Part shown: piece after piece, positions 17,182-26,658 of the stretch
How the letters are laid out: every line of letters starts with the position of its first letter
Position numbering within the stretch: position 1 is the stretch's first letter
From: Thermosynechococcus sp. M98_K2018_005
Lineage (GTDB): Bacteria > Cyanobacteriota > Cyanobacteriia > Thermosynechococcales > Thermosynechococcaceae
Reading direction: 5' to 3'
Assembly (NCBI RefSeq): GCF_015295825.1
Contig: NZ_DVEH01000007.1
Coordinates: forward strand, 1 to 52,469
DNA: 52,469 nt
Notes under the pieces: generated by a model
The model's input: the letters and a program-made list of their open reading frames with translations, nothing else
The model's database searches: none
What the model was told of the DNA's origin: nothing
Translations under genes and position numbers: made by a program

Positions 17182-20100
17182 ATGTCCTTCGTCGGTCTGC
17201 ATATTCATAGTGATTACAGTCTTCTTGATGGTGCAAGCCAGCTTCCCGACCTAGTGGCACGGGCAATGGAATTGGGAATGCCCGCGATCGCCCTCACGGA
17301 TCACGGGGTCATGTATGGTGCCGTTGAACTGTTAAAGCTGTGTCGCGGCAAACCCCTGAAGCCAATCATCGGCAATGAGATGTACGTCATCAATGGCGAC
17401 ATCACCAAGCAGGAGCGTAAACCTCGCTTTCACCAAGTAGTGCTGGCCAAAAATCAACAGGGCTACCACAATCTCTGCAAACTCACCACCATCTCCCACC
17501 TGCAAGGCTTCCAAGGCAAAGGAATTTTTGCTCGCCCCTGCATCAACAAAGAACTCTTGGCACAATACCGCGACGGACTCATTGTCACCAGTGCTTGCCT
17601 TGGCGGTGAGATTCCCCAAGCGATTTTGCAGGGCAAGCCGGATTTAGCACGCAGTGTGGCTGCTTGGTATCAAGAGACCTTTGGGGAGGATTTTTATCTT
17701 GAGATCCAAGACCACGGCAGTCAAGAGGATCGGGTGGTCAACGTTGAACTGGTGCGCATTGGCCGCGAGTTGGGGATCAAAATTATTGCCACCAATGACT
17801 CCCACTTTATCTCCTGCAATGACGTTGAAGCCCACGATGCCCTGCTTTGTATCCAGACCAACAAGCTGCTCACCGATGACAAGCGGATGCGCTATAGCGG
17901 TACGGAGTACCTGAAATCTGCTGCTGAAATGGCTCGGCTGTTTCGGGATCACTTGCCCGCTGAGGTCATTGAAGAGGCCTTGGCGAATACCCTTGAAGTG
18001 GCCGACAAGATTGAACCCTATAACATCTTTCGTGAACCCCAAAGTCCACAGTTTCCGGTACCTGCTGGTCATACAGCGGATACCTACCTAGAGCAAGTAG
18101 CCTGGCAAGGACTGTTGGAACGATTTCACCTCAGCGATCGCCAGCAGTTGCAGGTCACCTATCGGCAGCGACTGGAATATGAACTAAAAATGCTGCAACA
18201 GATGGGGTTCTCGAACTATTTCCTTGTGGTTTGGGACTACATCAAATATGCCCGCGATCATAATATTCCCGTGGGGCCAGGGCGGGGATCGGCGGCGGGT
18301 TCCCTTGTGGCCTATGCCCTGCGCATTACCAACATTGACCCTGTACACCACGGCTTGCTCTTTGAGCGGTTTTTGAACCCTGAGCGCAAGTCCATGCCCG
18401 ATATTGATACGGACTTCTGCATTGACCGCCGCGAGGAAGTGATCCAGTACGTTACCGAAAAATACGGCAGCGATCGCGTCGCCCAGATCATCACCTTTAA
18501 CCGCATGACCTCAAAGGCAGTGCTCAAGGATGTGGCACGGGTGCTGGATATTCCCTATAGCCAAGCGGATCAAATGGCAAAGCTGATTCCGGTGGTGCGG
18601 GGCAAACCCGTTAAATTGGCAGTAATGATCTCCGAGGACACCCCCTCGCCGGAGTTTAAGGAAAAGTACGACAGCGATCCGAGGGTGCGCCGCTGGATTG
18701 ATATGGCGATGCGCCTTGAAGGCACCAACAAAACCTATGGCGTTCATGCGGCCGGCGTCGTCATTGCCTCAGAACCCTTGGATCAACTGGTGCCGTTGCA
18801 ACGCAACAACGATGGTGCCGTGATTACCCAGTATTTCATGGAGGATCTGGAATCCCTTGGCCTTTTGAAGATGGACTTTTTGGGTCTCAAGAACCTGACA
18901 ATGATCCAAAAGACGCGGGAACTGATCCAGAAAAACCACGGCAAAACCCTTGATCTGGATGCATTGCCCCTCGACGATGCCAAGACGTACCAAATTCTGG
19001 CGGAAGGTAAACTGGAGGGCATCTTCCAATTGGAATCTTCGGGGATGCGCCAAATTGTCCGAGATCTCAAGCCCTCAAATCTGGAAGACATTTCCTCGGT
19101 GCTGGCGCTCTATCGACCGGGGCCTTTGGATGCCGGCCTGATCCCCAAATTCATTAACCGCAAGCATGGTCGGGAACCGATTCAATACCAACATGAGCTT
19201 TTGAAGCCCATTTTGCAGGAAACCTACGGCGTTCTCTGTCTTGCCAAGGGGACTTTGATTGCCCGGCCCGATGGAACGCAAACTCCCATCGAGGGGATCC
19301 GCGCAGGTGATTGGGTACTCTCTTCGGATGGTCAACGGGTTTGGCCTGCCAAAGTCGCAAAGCAATGGTACAGCGGTAAAAAATCCATTGTAAAGATGAC
19401 TCTTGCAAGTGGGACTCAAATTTACTGCACGCCAGAGCATCGTTTTCTCACACCCGATGGCGATCGCCCAGCTTCTGAGTTGAAACCCGTGAGTAATGTT
19501 AAGAATGCCCGTTTACAGGTTTCAATCGTTTATGAGGCATGGCAACACAGTAAGAACGCGTACTTGACTTCTCAGAGAATGAGAGAGGAGTTGGCAGGAG
19601 CGGTTGGGGTGGCTCAAGAGGTAGGTGTTGCAACTGACCGACAGGATGTCCGTCCAGTCTTTGTAGTAGCCGTCGAACCTTGGGGAGAAGCAGACTGCTT
19701 TGACTTAGAAATGGTAGACCAAGCCTCTCCTTACTTTCTTGCCAATGGCATTGTGACTCACAATTGCTATCAGGAGCAGATCATGCGGATGGCACAGGAC
19801 TTGGCGGGCTACTCCCTTGGTCAAGCGGATCTGCTGCGCCGCGCAATGGGCAAAAAGAAAAAAGAGGAAATGGAAAAACATGAAGCCCGCTTTATTGAGG
19901 GAGCGGCTAAAAATGGAGTGCCCAGCGCCGTCGCCCAAGAACTCTTTAAGCAGATGCTGGATTTTGCTGAATACTGTTTGAGTGGTGAGACAGCGGTAAT
20001 GACGGTGGAATATGGTGCTGTCCCCATTCGCCGTTTGGTGCAGGAACAGTTGGCCTGTCAAGTGTACAGCCTTGATCTCCAAGGGCATCTTTATACCCAG

Positions 20101-20334
20101 CCCATTGCCCAATGGCACTTTCAGGGCTTCCGTCCCGTGTATGAGTATGAACTTGAGGATGGCTCAACCATTTGTGCGACACCCGATCACCGCTTTATGA
20201 CCACCCGTGGCCAGATGCTGCCCATTGAGCAAATTTTTCAGGAAGGACTGGAGCTATTCCAATTCGCGATCGCCCCCAGTCATCCGCCGGCGGTCGTTCA
20301 AAGTCTGAAACCAGCGGTGCAGATGAGCTGCTAG
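17182..20334 (+). CDS. dnaE: DNA polymerase III alpha subunit, N-terminal half, with cis mini-intein and split-intein N fragment
   Basis: The 1050-residue precursor starts at ATG 17182 ([13 protein letters not shown]), with a TTG two codons upstream. Residues 1-685 hold the PHP domain and the polymerase palm, with the metal-binding Asp407 and Asp409 in [10 protein letters not shown] and Asp565 in [11 protein letters not shown]. Residues 686-861 are a complete mini-intein. Residues 862-931 continue the extein ([19 protein letters not shown] to [10 protein letters not shown]). Residues 932-1050 are the split-intein N fragment. After both splicing reactions it contributes 755 extein residues. 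The 3' end overlaps convergent tmk by 81 bp. A cis intein and a split half in one gene is unusual. Confidence 0.95.
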   Translation: MSFVGLHIHSDYSLLDGASQLPDLVARAMELGMPAIALTDHGVMYGAVELLKLCRGKPLKPIIGNEMYVINGDITKQERKPRFHQVVLAKNQQGYHNLCKLTTISHLQGFQGKGIFARPCINKELLAQYRDGLIVTSACLGGEIPQAILQGKPDLARSVAAWYQETFGEDFYLEIQDHGSQEDRVVNVELVRIGRELGIKIIATNDSHFISCNDVEAHDALLCIQTNKLLTDDKRMRYSGTEYLKSAAEMARLFRDHLPAEVIEEALANTLEVADKIEPYNIFREPQSPQFPVPAGHTADTYLEQVAWQGLLERFHLSDRQQLQVTYRQRLEYELKMLQQMGFSNYFLVVWDYIKYARDHNIPVGPGRGSAAGSLVAYALRITNIDPVHHGLLFERFLNPERKSMPDIDTDFCIDRREEVIQYVTEKYGSDRVAQIITFNRMTSKAVLKDVARVLDIPYSQADQMAKLIPVVRGKPVKLAVMISEDTPSPEFKEKYDSDPRVRRWIDMAMRLEGTNKTYGVHAAGVVIASEPLDQLVPLQRNNDGAVITQYFMEDLESLGLLKMDFLGLKNLTMIQKTRELIQKNHGKTLDLDALPLDDAKTYQILAEGKLEGIFQLESSGMRQIVRDLKPSNLEDISSVLALYRPGPLDAGLIPKFINRKHGREPIQYQHELLKPILQETYGVLCLAKGTLIARPDGTQTPIEGIRAGDWVLSSDGQRVWPAKVAKQWYSGKKSIVKMTLASGTQIYCTPEHRFLTPDGDRPASELKPVSNVKNARLQVSIVYEAWQHSKNAYLTSQRMREELAGAVGVAQEVGVATDRQDVRPVFVVAVEPWGEADCFDLEMVDQASPYFLANGIVTHNCYQEQIMRMAQDLAGYSLGQADLLRRAMGKKKKEEMEKHEARFIEGAAKNGVPSAVAQELFKQMLDFAEYCLSGETAVMTVEYGAVPIRRLVQEQLACQVYSLDLQGHLYTQPIAQWHFQGFRPVYEYELEDGSTICATPDHRFMTTRGQMLPIEQIFQEGLELFQFAIAPSHPPAVVQSLKPAVQMSC
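19237..19764 (+). other. Cis-splicing mini-intein in DnaE (176 residues)
   Basis: The insertion separates YGVL from CYQEQIM, a highly conserved DnaE motif. Block A is [13 protein letters not shown] with Cys1. Block B is TPEHRF with the conserved Thr and His. The C-terminal block F is [19 protein letters not shown], and block G is VTHN followed by Cys+1. Every splicing residue is present, including the penultimate His, so it looks active. Between the splicing halves there are only about 50 residues (about 86-138) and no LAGLIDADG motif, so it is a mini-intein that has lost or never had an endonuclease. The middle is more AT-rich and less HIP1-like than the flanks. Confidence 0.93.
19975..20331 (+). 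other. Split intein N fragment (DnaE Int-N, 119 residues)
   Basis: It starts at Cys1 of [14 protein letters not shown] directly after the extein end DFAEY. Block B appears as [12 protein letters not shown]. It is acidic, as expected for pairing with the basic Int-C at 5647. The usual fold should end near [12 protein letters not shown]. About 23 further residues form an atypical tail ([12 protein letters not shown] onward) encoded over the end of tmk. Confidence 0.95.
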
Positions 20335-20973
20335 GCAATCTTGAATAGCTTTACTGACCTGATCTGAGGGGTGATCGGCATCAATTCGCTGCCAGCGATC
20401 GCCCCCTGCCTCAGCCAAGGCGATAAATCCCTGACGAACTCGCTCATGAAAGGCCACCGCATTCTGCTCTAGGCGATCCGCTGTCCCCCGCCGTTGGGTA
20501 CGGGCAAGGCCAACACTGACGGGGAGATCTAACCAGAGAACTAAATCTGCTCCTAGACCTCCCGTAGCAATCTGGTTGATTTGCTGAATTATCTGCAAGT
20601 TCAGCCCTCGCCCATACCCTTGGTAGGCAACGGTAGAAGCCGTATAGCGATCGCATAGAACAATGCCCCCCCGTTGCAATTGGGGACGAATGCTAGTAGC
20701 CACGTGTTGGGCGCGATCGGCGGCATAGAGAAGCAGTTCCGCTAGAGGATCAATCTCTAAATCACTATGGAGCAGCAATTGCCGCAGACCTTGGCCAAGG
20801 GGCGTTCCCCCTGGTTCATGGGTGAGGAGCAGGGGCGGATCAATGTCAGCGGATCGTAATTTTGCTAGCCAGCCACGTTCCTCTAGCCATGTGGCGATCG
20901 CCCCCATTTGAGTGGTTTTACCGGCACCCTCTCCCCCCTCTAGGACAATAAACAAACCAGTGTAGGGATGCAT
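20254..20973 (-). CDS. tmk: Thymidylate kinase
   Basis: The 239-residue enzyme phosphorylates dTMP to dTDP. The P-loop is [13 protein letters not shown] (about residues 11-23). [14 protein letters not shown] is the conserved substrate-binding segment, and [17 protein letters not shown] carries the DR motif. RRGTADRLE forms the lid. ATG 20973 is preferred to 21015. The last 27 codons, including the stop, lie antisense to the end of dnaE-N. The C-terminal tail ([12 protein letters not shown]) looks non-conserved, so the overlap may have arisen by stop loss in either gene. Confidence 0.94.
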   Translation of the reverse strand: MHPYTGLFIVLEGGEGAGKTTQMGAIATWLEERGWLAKLRSADIDPPLLLTHEPGGTPLGQGLRQLLLHSDLEIDPLAELLLYAADRAQHVATSIRPQLQRGGIVLCDRYTASTVAYQGYGRGLNLQIIQQINQIATGGLGADLVLWLDLPVSVGLARTQRRGTADRLEQNAVAFHERVRQGFIALAEAGGDRWQRIDADHPSDQVSKAIQDCLAAHLHRWFQTLNDRRRMTGGDRELE

Positions 20974-21164
20974 GAATCCAGCAATTTTGAAGAAAGTTTG
21001 ATACAATTGCGGCATCCTGCCATACGATGCAGGTCACCTTACAATGGGGATAATGCTCAATTCCCTGTGATTTCCTAGGAACACTAGCAGTGACAGCGCC
21101 CCATCTGTTGCGGGATTACACTAGGAGCATTGCTCGCGAATAATTAGTTTACCACTTGGCGGTT

Positions 21165-21515
21165 ATGGCTCGATATGCTCGTGTTGTTACTATTGCACTC
21201 CCCCGGGCACGGCTAAAGGAAGAGCTGGTTCAAACCCTAGAAGCCTGCGATTTGACGGTAACCCATGTGGGGGATGATTATGTCGTGGCACGGGAGAGCG
21301 CGCTCGATGCCATTTCAATGTCCCAACTGGTTACAGTTGAAATTCTCATTGACAAAACCACGCCCCAAAACGATGTCACCAAGTTTGATCTGGTGCTCAA
21401 GAATAAGGAACTGACCCTCAAGAAAAAGAATCACTGCTATGAATGGTTTGACCGTGTGAGCCGCGCCATTGCCGAAAATGAAAACTGGGAATTAGTTAAT
21501 ACAGTTGCCACACTG
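21165..21515 (+). CDS. Conserved hypothetical protein
   Basis: The protein is 117 residues when started at ATG 21165 (TTG at 21156 is also possible), and the stop codon ends at 21518. It begins MARYARVVTIALPRARLKEEL and reads as alternating helix and strand, with a basic segment LVLKNKELTLKKKNHCYEWF. No signal peptide, membrane span or catalytic motif is seen, and I do not recognise a family. The next gene starts within its stop codon (GTGA), so the two are coupled. That suggests, but does not show, a shared function. Confidence 0.75.
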
Positions 21516-22633
21516 TGACAGCGCTGCCAGCAAATGCAACAGTGACCATTGTGGGTGCCGGGGTGGTTGGCTCAGCGATCGCCTACGAACTGAGTCGTGT
21601 TCTTGACCCAGCGGAAACACCGATTCTTGTCCTTGAGGTGCAGGGGGAGGAAGATTGGCAAGCGACGGGTGCGGCCCTTGGTGTGCTCATTGTCCACCTC
21701 AGTCGGCGGCGACGTGGACGCAACTTTCAACTACGGCAAGCGAGTCTAGCACGTTATGAGACCCTGATTCCGGAGCTGGAAGCAGAAACAGGGGTTAAGA
21801 TTCCCTACCAGCGCCAAGGCATTGTTGAAATTTGTACCACGGAAGCGGAGGCGATCGCCACCCGAGCATGGTTACAAGCAGAGGCTCCCCAAGGGGTGCA
21901 GTGGCTTTCTCCAGAGGAAGTACAGCATCAATTGCCCCTGATCAATACTCAGCTTGTTCACGGCGCCCTCTGGGCAACCGGCGATCGCCAAGTGACACCA
22001 AAACCCTTCACTCGAGCTCTGCGCCAAGCCGCTCGTCAACGGGGGGTAAAGTTCTTTTATCAAAGCCCTGTCCGACAGCTCCAGCGATCGCCCCAAGGGG
22101 GATGGACTTTACAGCTCGGTCAAACAGCCATCGAGACCGAATCCCTGATCTTAGCGGCAGGTCTAGGGACAACACCCCTGACGCAAGCCCTCGATCGCTC
22201 TGTCACTGTCGAACCGGTTTTGGGACAAGCCCTAGAGTTTGCCTGTGAGGCGAATACGCCAGTGATGACGGCGGAAGGGATTCATTTTGTCCCCTTGCCT
22301 TGGGGACGGGTGTGGGTGGGTGCCACCGTGGAGTTCAACACCCTCACCGGGAATCCGCAAGCTCTTGCTCAACTGCATGGAAGAGCCATCGAGCTTTGGC
22401 CAGTTCTGAAAACGGCTCCCTTAACCCAACAGTGGCAAGGACTGCGACCCCGCCCGAGCGATCGCCCGGCCCCCATCATCGAAAAAATAGACGACCACAC
22501 TTGGCTGGCCACTGGCCACTACCGCAACGGTATTTTGCTGGCTCCCGTAACCGCCCAAAAGATTGCTCACTCTGTGATCATGACCTTGGCGGAGCGCGAT
22601 CGCCGCAAGGGGGGCACAGCATTGATAAAATAA
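21515..22633 (+). CDS. FAD-dependent amino-acid oxidase-type oxidoreductase (glycine oxidase ThiO-like)
   Basis: The 372-residue enzyme starts at GTG 21515, inside the stop of the preceding gene. The FAD-binding Rossmann motif is [18 protein letters not shown] (about residues 9-26). A DAO-family C-terminus with [12 protein letters not shown] follows, the pattern seen in glycine and sarcosine oxidases. ThiO would make dehydroglycine for the thiazole of thiamine, but no thiG or thiS gene is adjacent, so the substrate is uncertain. Confidence 0.8.
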   Translation: MTALPANATVTIVGAGVVGSAIAYELSRVLDPAETPILVLEVQGEEDWQATGAALGVLIVHLSRRRRGRNFQLRQASLARYETLIPELEAETGVKIPYQRQGIVEICTTEAEAIATRAWLQAEAPQGVQWLSPEEVQHQLPLINTQLVHGALWATGDRQVTPKPFTRALRQAARQRGVKFFYQSPVRQLQRSPQGGWTLQLGQTAIETESLILAAGLGTTPLTQALDRSVTVEPVLGQALEFACEANTPVMTAEGIHFVPLPWGRVWVGATVEFNTLTGNPQALAQLHGRAIELWPVLKTAPLTQQWQGLRPRPSDRPAPIIEKIDDHTWLATGHYRNGILLAPVTAQKIAHSVIMTLAERDRRKGGTALIK

Positions 22634-22658
22634 ATCTCAGCGTTGTGGGATAGATACC

Positions 22659-22769
22659 ATGGAAGTCAATGATCTCGGCTTAGTGGCAACGGCTATGTTT
22701 GTCTTGGTGCCAACGGTGTTCTTGATTATTTTGTACGTGCAAACGGAGAGTCAGCAGAAAAGTAATTAA
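22659..22769 (+). CDS. psbM: Photosystem II protein M
   Basis: The 36-residue single-span membrane protein is [18 protein letters not shown] followed by [18 protein letters not shown]. It matches PsbM closely along its whole length. PsbM sits at the PSII dimer interface and stabilises monomer-monomer contact. It is too short for routine ORF calling. It lies 25 nt after the oxidoreductase stop on the same strand and has no visible partner photosystem gene nearby. Confidence 0.95.
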   Translation: MEVNDLGLVATAMFVLVPTVFLIILYVQTESQQKSN

Positions 22770-22832
22770 GATGGATCTCTATAGCTCAGAGCGAAAATAG
22801 CTCTATTGTGCTAGAGAGTCCCTAAATAATCC

Positions 22833-23969
22833 TTGTTTGTACAGCCTGTGACTGCTGCTTCGTTTTCACCCCTTAGTATTGCACCTACCCACATCTATCG
22901 CGGTTGGTCAATTTTCTCCCAAGCGGGAGAAGCCATTGCTCAGTTGGGGCAGCGTCCCCTTTTAGTGGTTTCACCGCAGCGGTATCAGCAGCTTGAGCAG
23001 GAGTGGCAGGCAATCGCCCACTCCCATGATCTCACCTTTGCTGTGGGAACATTCCATGGCGAGTGCAGTGAATCCACCCTTGCCCAGCTCCGCCAAGAGG
23101 CGCAGGGCAGCGATCTGATCATTGGCATTGGCGGTGGTAAAGCCCTAGATACCGCTAAGCTCTTGGGGCACCAACTGCACTTGCCCGTAGTGACGATCCC
23201 CACGTCGGCAGCCACCTGTGCCGCTTGGACAGCCCTCTCCAATATCTATACAGAGGCCGGTGCCTTTGCCTATGATGTGGCACTCCCCCGTTGCCCAGAT
23301 CTGCTGCTCCTGGACTACGCCCTAATTCAAACGGCGCCGCGGCGAACCCTGCTTGCCGGTATTGGCGATGCCCTTGCCAAGTGGTATGAGGCCTCGGTGA
23401 GTAGTGGTCACCGGCAAGAAACCCTGATTGTCGCTGCGGTACAGCAAGCCCGAGTATTGCGCGATATTCTCTTGCAGCAGTCTGCCGAAGCCTTGGCCAC
23501 TGTGGGCAGTCCCATTTGGGAAAATGTCGTTGATGCCAGTGTCCTGATGGCAGGCATGATTGGTGGATTGGGGGGTGCCCAATGCCGCACGGTAGCAGCC
23601 CACGCCATTCACAATGGCTTGACCCAACTGCCCCAAAGCAAGGGCACACTCCACGGCGAAAAAGTGGCCTACGGCATTCTTGTTCAACTACGCTTGGAAG
23701 AAATGGTTCAGGGCAGTCAACTGGCCACCAGCGCTCGCCATCAACTTTGTCAGTTTTATGAACAGGTGGGTTTGCCCCTGAGTTTAGAGGACTTAGGCTT
23801 CCAAGAGGCCAGCCTAGCTCAGCTTCAGCACGCTGCTACGGTTGCCTGTGCGCCCCACTCCGATATTCACTATCTGCCCTTTCCCGTGACGCCTAATCTG
23901 GTGCTAGAAGCAATGGTGTCCACCGTGGTCGGCTACAGTGCCAAAGTCGTGGATGGGAGTGCCCGTTAG
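22833..23969 (+). CDS. Iron-containing alcohol/glycerol dehydrogenase family protein
   Basis: The 378-residue NAD(P)-dependent dehydrogenase has the glycine-rich cofactor motif IIGIGGGKALDTAK (about residues 93-106) and TIPTSAATCAAWT. The metal-ligand set seen in GldA-type enzymes is GIGDALAKWYEA (Asp) with HAIHNGL and LHGEKVAYG (His). Glycerol dehydrogenase or a related polyol or phosphate dehydrogenase is likely. The start is TTG 22833 or GTG 22848; neither is clearly better. The stop abuts the ATG of the next gene (TAGATG), so they are probably translated together. Confidence 0.8.
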   Translation: MFVQPVTAASFSPLSIAPTHIYRGWSIFSQAGEAIAQLGQRPLLVVSPQRYQQLEQEWQAIAHSHDLTFAVGTFHGECSESTLAQLRQEAQGSDLIIGIGGGKALDTAKLLGHQLHLPVVTIPTSAATCAAWTALSNIYTEAGAFAYDVALPRCPDLLLLDYALIQTAPRRTLLAGIGDALAKWYEASVSSGHRQETLIVAAVQQARVLRDILLQQSAEALATVGSPIWENVVDASVLMAGMIGGLGGAQCRTVAAHAIHNGLTQLPQSKGTLHGEKVAYGILVQLRLEEMVQGSQLATSARHQLCQFYEQVGLPLSLEDLGFQEASLAQLQHAATVACAPHSDIHYLPFPVTPNLVLEAMVSTVVGYSAKVVDGSAR

Positions 23970-25187
23970 ATGGGGTTAGAGTGGATTCAGCCGGCTGATC
24001 GCCTTGGGTCATTGCCGCCCTACGTCTTTGCGCGTCTGGATGAACTGAAGCTGAAAGCCCGCCAGCAGGGACTGGACTTAATTGACTTGGGTATGGGCAA
24101 CCCCGATGGCTCCGCCCCGCGTCCAGTCATTGAAGCAGCGATCGCCGCCTTTGAGGAACCCAGCTACCATGGTTATCCCCCCTTTGAAGGCACAGCGGTT
24201 TTCCGTCAAGCCATTACCCGTTGGTATCAACGCCGCTACAATGTCTCCCTTGATCCCGATGGTGAAGCCTTACCTCTATTGGGATCAAAAGAGGGATTGA
24301 CGCACCTCGCCCTTGCCTATGTGAATCCGGGGGATGTCGTCCTTGTGCCTAGCCCAGCCTATCCTGCCCATTTTCGTGGACCCGCGATTGCCGGTGCCAA
24401 CATCTATCCCCTCATTCTCAAACGGGAAAAGGGCTGGCTCATTGATCTGAGTGAAATTCCCAGTGACATTGCTCGCCAAGCGAAGGTTTTGTACTTCAAC
24501 TATCCCAGCAATCCCACAGCGGCGATCGCCCCTCGCTCTTTCTTTGAAGAAGTCGTTGCCTTTGCCCGCGAATATCAAATCCTACTGGTGCATGACCTTT
24601 GCTACGCCGAACTGGCCTTTGACGGCTATCAACCCACGAGCTTGCTGGAAATTCCCGGTGCCAAGGAAATCGGCGTTGAGTTCCATACCCTCTCGAAAAC
24701 CTACAATATGGCCGGTTGGCGGGTTGGGTTTGTGGTGGGCAACCGCCACATTATTCAGGGCTTGCGTACCCTGAAAACAAACTTAGATTATGGGGTTTTT
24801 TCCGTCTTACAGAAAGCGGCAGAGGTGGCCTTGAGCCTACCCGATAGCTACATTGCCTCTGTGTGCGATCGCTATCGCCAACGGCGGGATTTTCTGATTC
24901 AAGGCTTGAATGAACTGGGCTGGCAACTCACCCCAACCCAAGCAACCATGTACCTGTGGGTGCCCGTGCCCGTGGGCATGAGTTCGACAGATTTTGCCCT
25001 CAAACTGCTGCAGGAAACGGGTGTTGTTGTGACGCCCGGCAATGCTTTTGGGGAAGGCGGTGAAGGATACGTGCGCATTAGCCTCATTGCCGATCGCGAT
25101 CGCCTAGGTGAAGCCCTCAAACGCATGACTCAAGCCAATATTCGCTTCGATAGCTTAAGTCGCTCAACTCACTCCATCCAGCCATGA
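23970..25187 (+). CDS. PLP-dependent class I/II aminotransferase (LL-DAP/aspartate/alanine aminotransferase-like)
   Basis: The 405-residue fold-type I aminotransferase has an N-terminal [14 protein letters not shown] and the central [12 protein letters not shown]. The PLP lysine is in [16 protein letters not shown] (about residue 243), and the C-terminal substrate arginine region is [13 protein letters not shown]. It belongs to the group containing LL-diaminopimelate and alanine aminotransferases; I cannot choose the substrate. It begins directly after the dehydrogenase stop, suggesting a two-gene unit. Confidence 0.85.
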   Translation: MGLEWIQPADRLGSLPPYVFARLDELKLKARQQGLDLIDLGMGNPDGSAPRPVIEAAIAAFEEPSYHGYPPFEGTAVFRQAITRWYQRRYNVSLDPDGEALPLLGSKEGLTHLALAYVNPGDVVLVPSPAYPAHFRGPAIAGANIYPLILKREKGWLIDLSEIPSDIARQAKVLYFNYPSNPTAAIAPRSFFEEVVAFAREYQILLVHDLCYAELAFDGYQPTSLLEIPGAKEIGVEFHTLSKTYNMAGWRVGFVVGNRHIIQGLRTLKTNLDYGVFSVLQKAAEVALSLPDSYIASVCDRYRQRRDFLIQGLNELGWQLTPTQATMYLWVPVPVGMSSTDFALKLLQETGVVVTPGNAFGEGGEGYVRISLIADRDRLGEALKRMTQANIRFDSLSRSTHSIQP

Positions 25188-25356
25188 CAAAAACGAATAC
25201 TGCCCTGCTTATCGGACAATCATCGCCACCCCCGCCCCCGGCATGACCTACTGGCAAAAGGTCGTCTTTGCTTGGCTATATCGCAATGCCGAGGAGGCCA
25301 TGACTTACTCTCGTCTGCCACCTGAGCAAGGCGTGGAGCTGGGCATACAGGGAGAG
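25186..25356 (+). pseudogene. Remnant of a Kup-type potassium transporter C-terminus
   Basis: One frame without an adjacent start reads [18 protein letters not shown] then [19 protein letters not shown] and ends VELGIQGE. This matches the end of KUP potassium transporters, where RRTLIAT, PGM-W, LSRNA and RLPPDRVVELGTQVEL occur in the same order. Nothing of the 12-helix membrane domain is present. It is wedged between the aminotransferase and the convergent solute-binding protein gene. The match is from memory of the family pattern. Confidence 0.65.
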
Positions 25357-25374
25357 AGTGGATCGTGGGAGCAT

Positions 25375-26646
25375 TTATCCCAAACGACTGTTCCATGCGG
25401 TTTCCGCATCCTTGAGCGCCTGATCAATTGTCTTTTGTCCCAAGAGAACTGCCTGTAAATTCTCGTAGAGGAGTCGTTGTAGCTCCTTAATATCCCGCAG
25501 GGGGGGAATGAGAACCTCTGCTTGGTTCATTTGAGCAGCGCTGACGGATCGGGCAATGTCTACAGGGGTGGCATTTTCGCCAATGGTGCGGAAGTAGGGA
25601 TCCCCTAAGGCTGCTTGTGTAGAAGGTAGGACATTCGCTTCCTTAGCAAAGGCCAGTTGGTTTTCGTTATTGGTAACAAAGAGGGCAAATTCTACGGCCA
25701 GGTCAGGATGGCGACTCTGGCGGGGGACAAGTAAATTCATCACGGCGACATTTTTCTTGCCAGTGGCTCCGGTCAACTGGGGGGCGGGGGCTGAAACGGC
25801 GGCAATACTGGGGGCATTGGTGGCGATCGCGTTCAAAAATTCCGGACTCGTCATCAGTAGAGCCGTTTGTCCTGCTTGATAGAGTTCGATGCCTTGGCGG
25901 TGGCCTTCAGTCAGCACCTGTGGCGGCAAGAGTCCCTGACGATAGAGATCCAGCCAATACTGAAAAACGGCTTTGCCCACCGGGGAATTAAAGGCAGCAC
26001 GGCCTTGATCATCTACAAGCTTCACCCCCATCTGCACCATGGCCTGCAGCAGCTCGGCAGAGTCCTCGGGCACCATCGTGATAAAGAAGGCGTATTTGCC
26101 CGTTTTCTCCTTCACGGCTTTAGCGACACTGGCAAGTTCGGCAAAGGTTTGGGGGGGGCGATCAACCCCAGCGGCGGCAAGGATCGCCTTGTTATAAATC
26201 GTTATCCGCGAAGTGAGGTACCAGGGCACGGCAAAACTCTTGCCCTCTAACGTCGTTGCCTGCCAAATATTGGGTAGATAACGCTCACGCACGGCTGGCG
26301 GCACATAGTCATTGAGATTGAGCCACGCATTACGTCCTGCCAACAAGGCCGCAAAGTCGGGGTTCAGGTTCACCACATCGGGAGCAGTGCCTGCTAATAC
26401 TGCCATGAGAATTTTGGTCTGCATTGCAGTCCAAGGAATATCCACCCAGCGCACCTGGACATCGGGATGTTGAGCTTCAAATTCCGCAATCAGGCGATTG
26501 AAGTAATCAGTAAATTTCGGTTGCAGTTGCATTGTCCAGAATTCAATCTGGGTGCCTTGGGTCGGCGGCGCTGTTCCACAACTGGTTAGGATGGCCAGCC
26601 ATAGCCCCACCAACAGCCCAAAGATCCAGCGTGGCCACGATCGCAT
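25375..26646 (-). CDS. ABC transporter extracellular solute-binding lipoprotein (sugar type)
   Basis: The 423-residue family 1 solute-binding protein has a signal and lipobox ending AILTSCG (lipid Cys about 23). It shows the maltose-type pattern [19 protein letters not shown], then [11 protein letters not shown] and [17 protein letters not shown]. It would deliver a carbohydrate to a membrane permease. No permease or ATPase gene is next to it. It starts 12 nt after mscL on the same strand, so the pair may be co-transcribed, possibly linked to osmolyte handling. Confidence 0.87.
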   Translation of the reverse strand: MRSWPRWIFGLLVGLWLAILTSCGTAPPTQGTQIEFWTMQLQPKFTDYFNRLIAEFEAQHPDVQVRWVDIPWTAMQTKILMAVLAGTAPDVVNLNPDFAALLAGRNAWLNLNDYVPPAVRERYLPNIWQATTLEGKSFAVPWYLTSRITIYNKAILAAAGVDRPPQTFAELASVAKAVKEKTGKYAFFITMVPEDSAELLQAMVQMGVKLVDDQGRAAFNSPVGKAVFQYWLDLYRQGLLPPQVLTEGHRQGIELYQAGQTALLMTSPEFLNAIATNAPSIAAVSAPAPQLTGATGKKNVAVMNLLVPRQSRHPDLAVEFALFVTNNENQLAFAKEANVLPSTQAALGDPYFRTIGENATPVDIARSVSAAQMNQAEVLIPPLRDIKELQRLLYENLQAVLLGQKTIDQALKDAETAWNSRLG

Positions 26647-26658
26647 TGCTGAGGACTC

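Noticed and set aside
19237-19764. Homing endonuclease domain within the mini-intein
   Set aside because: Only about 50 residues lie between the splicing halves, and no LAGLIDADG or HNH motif is seen.
22770-22832. Terminator after psbM
   Set aside because: AGAGC and GCTCT can form only a 5-bp stem and no T-run follows, so support is too weak.
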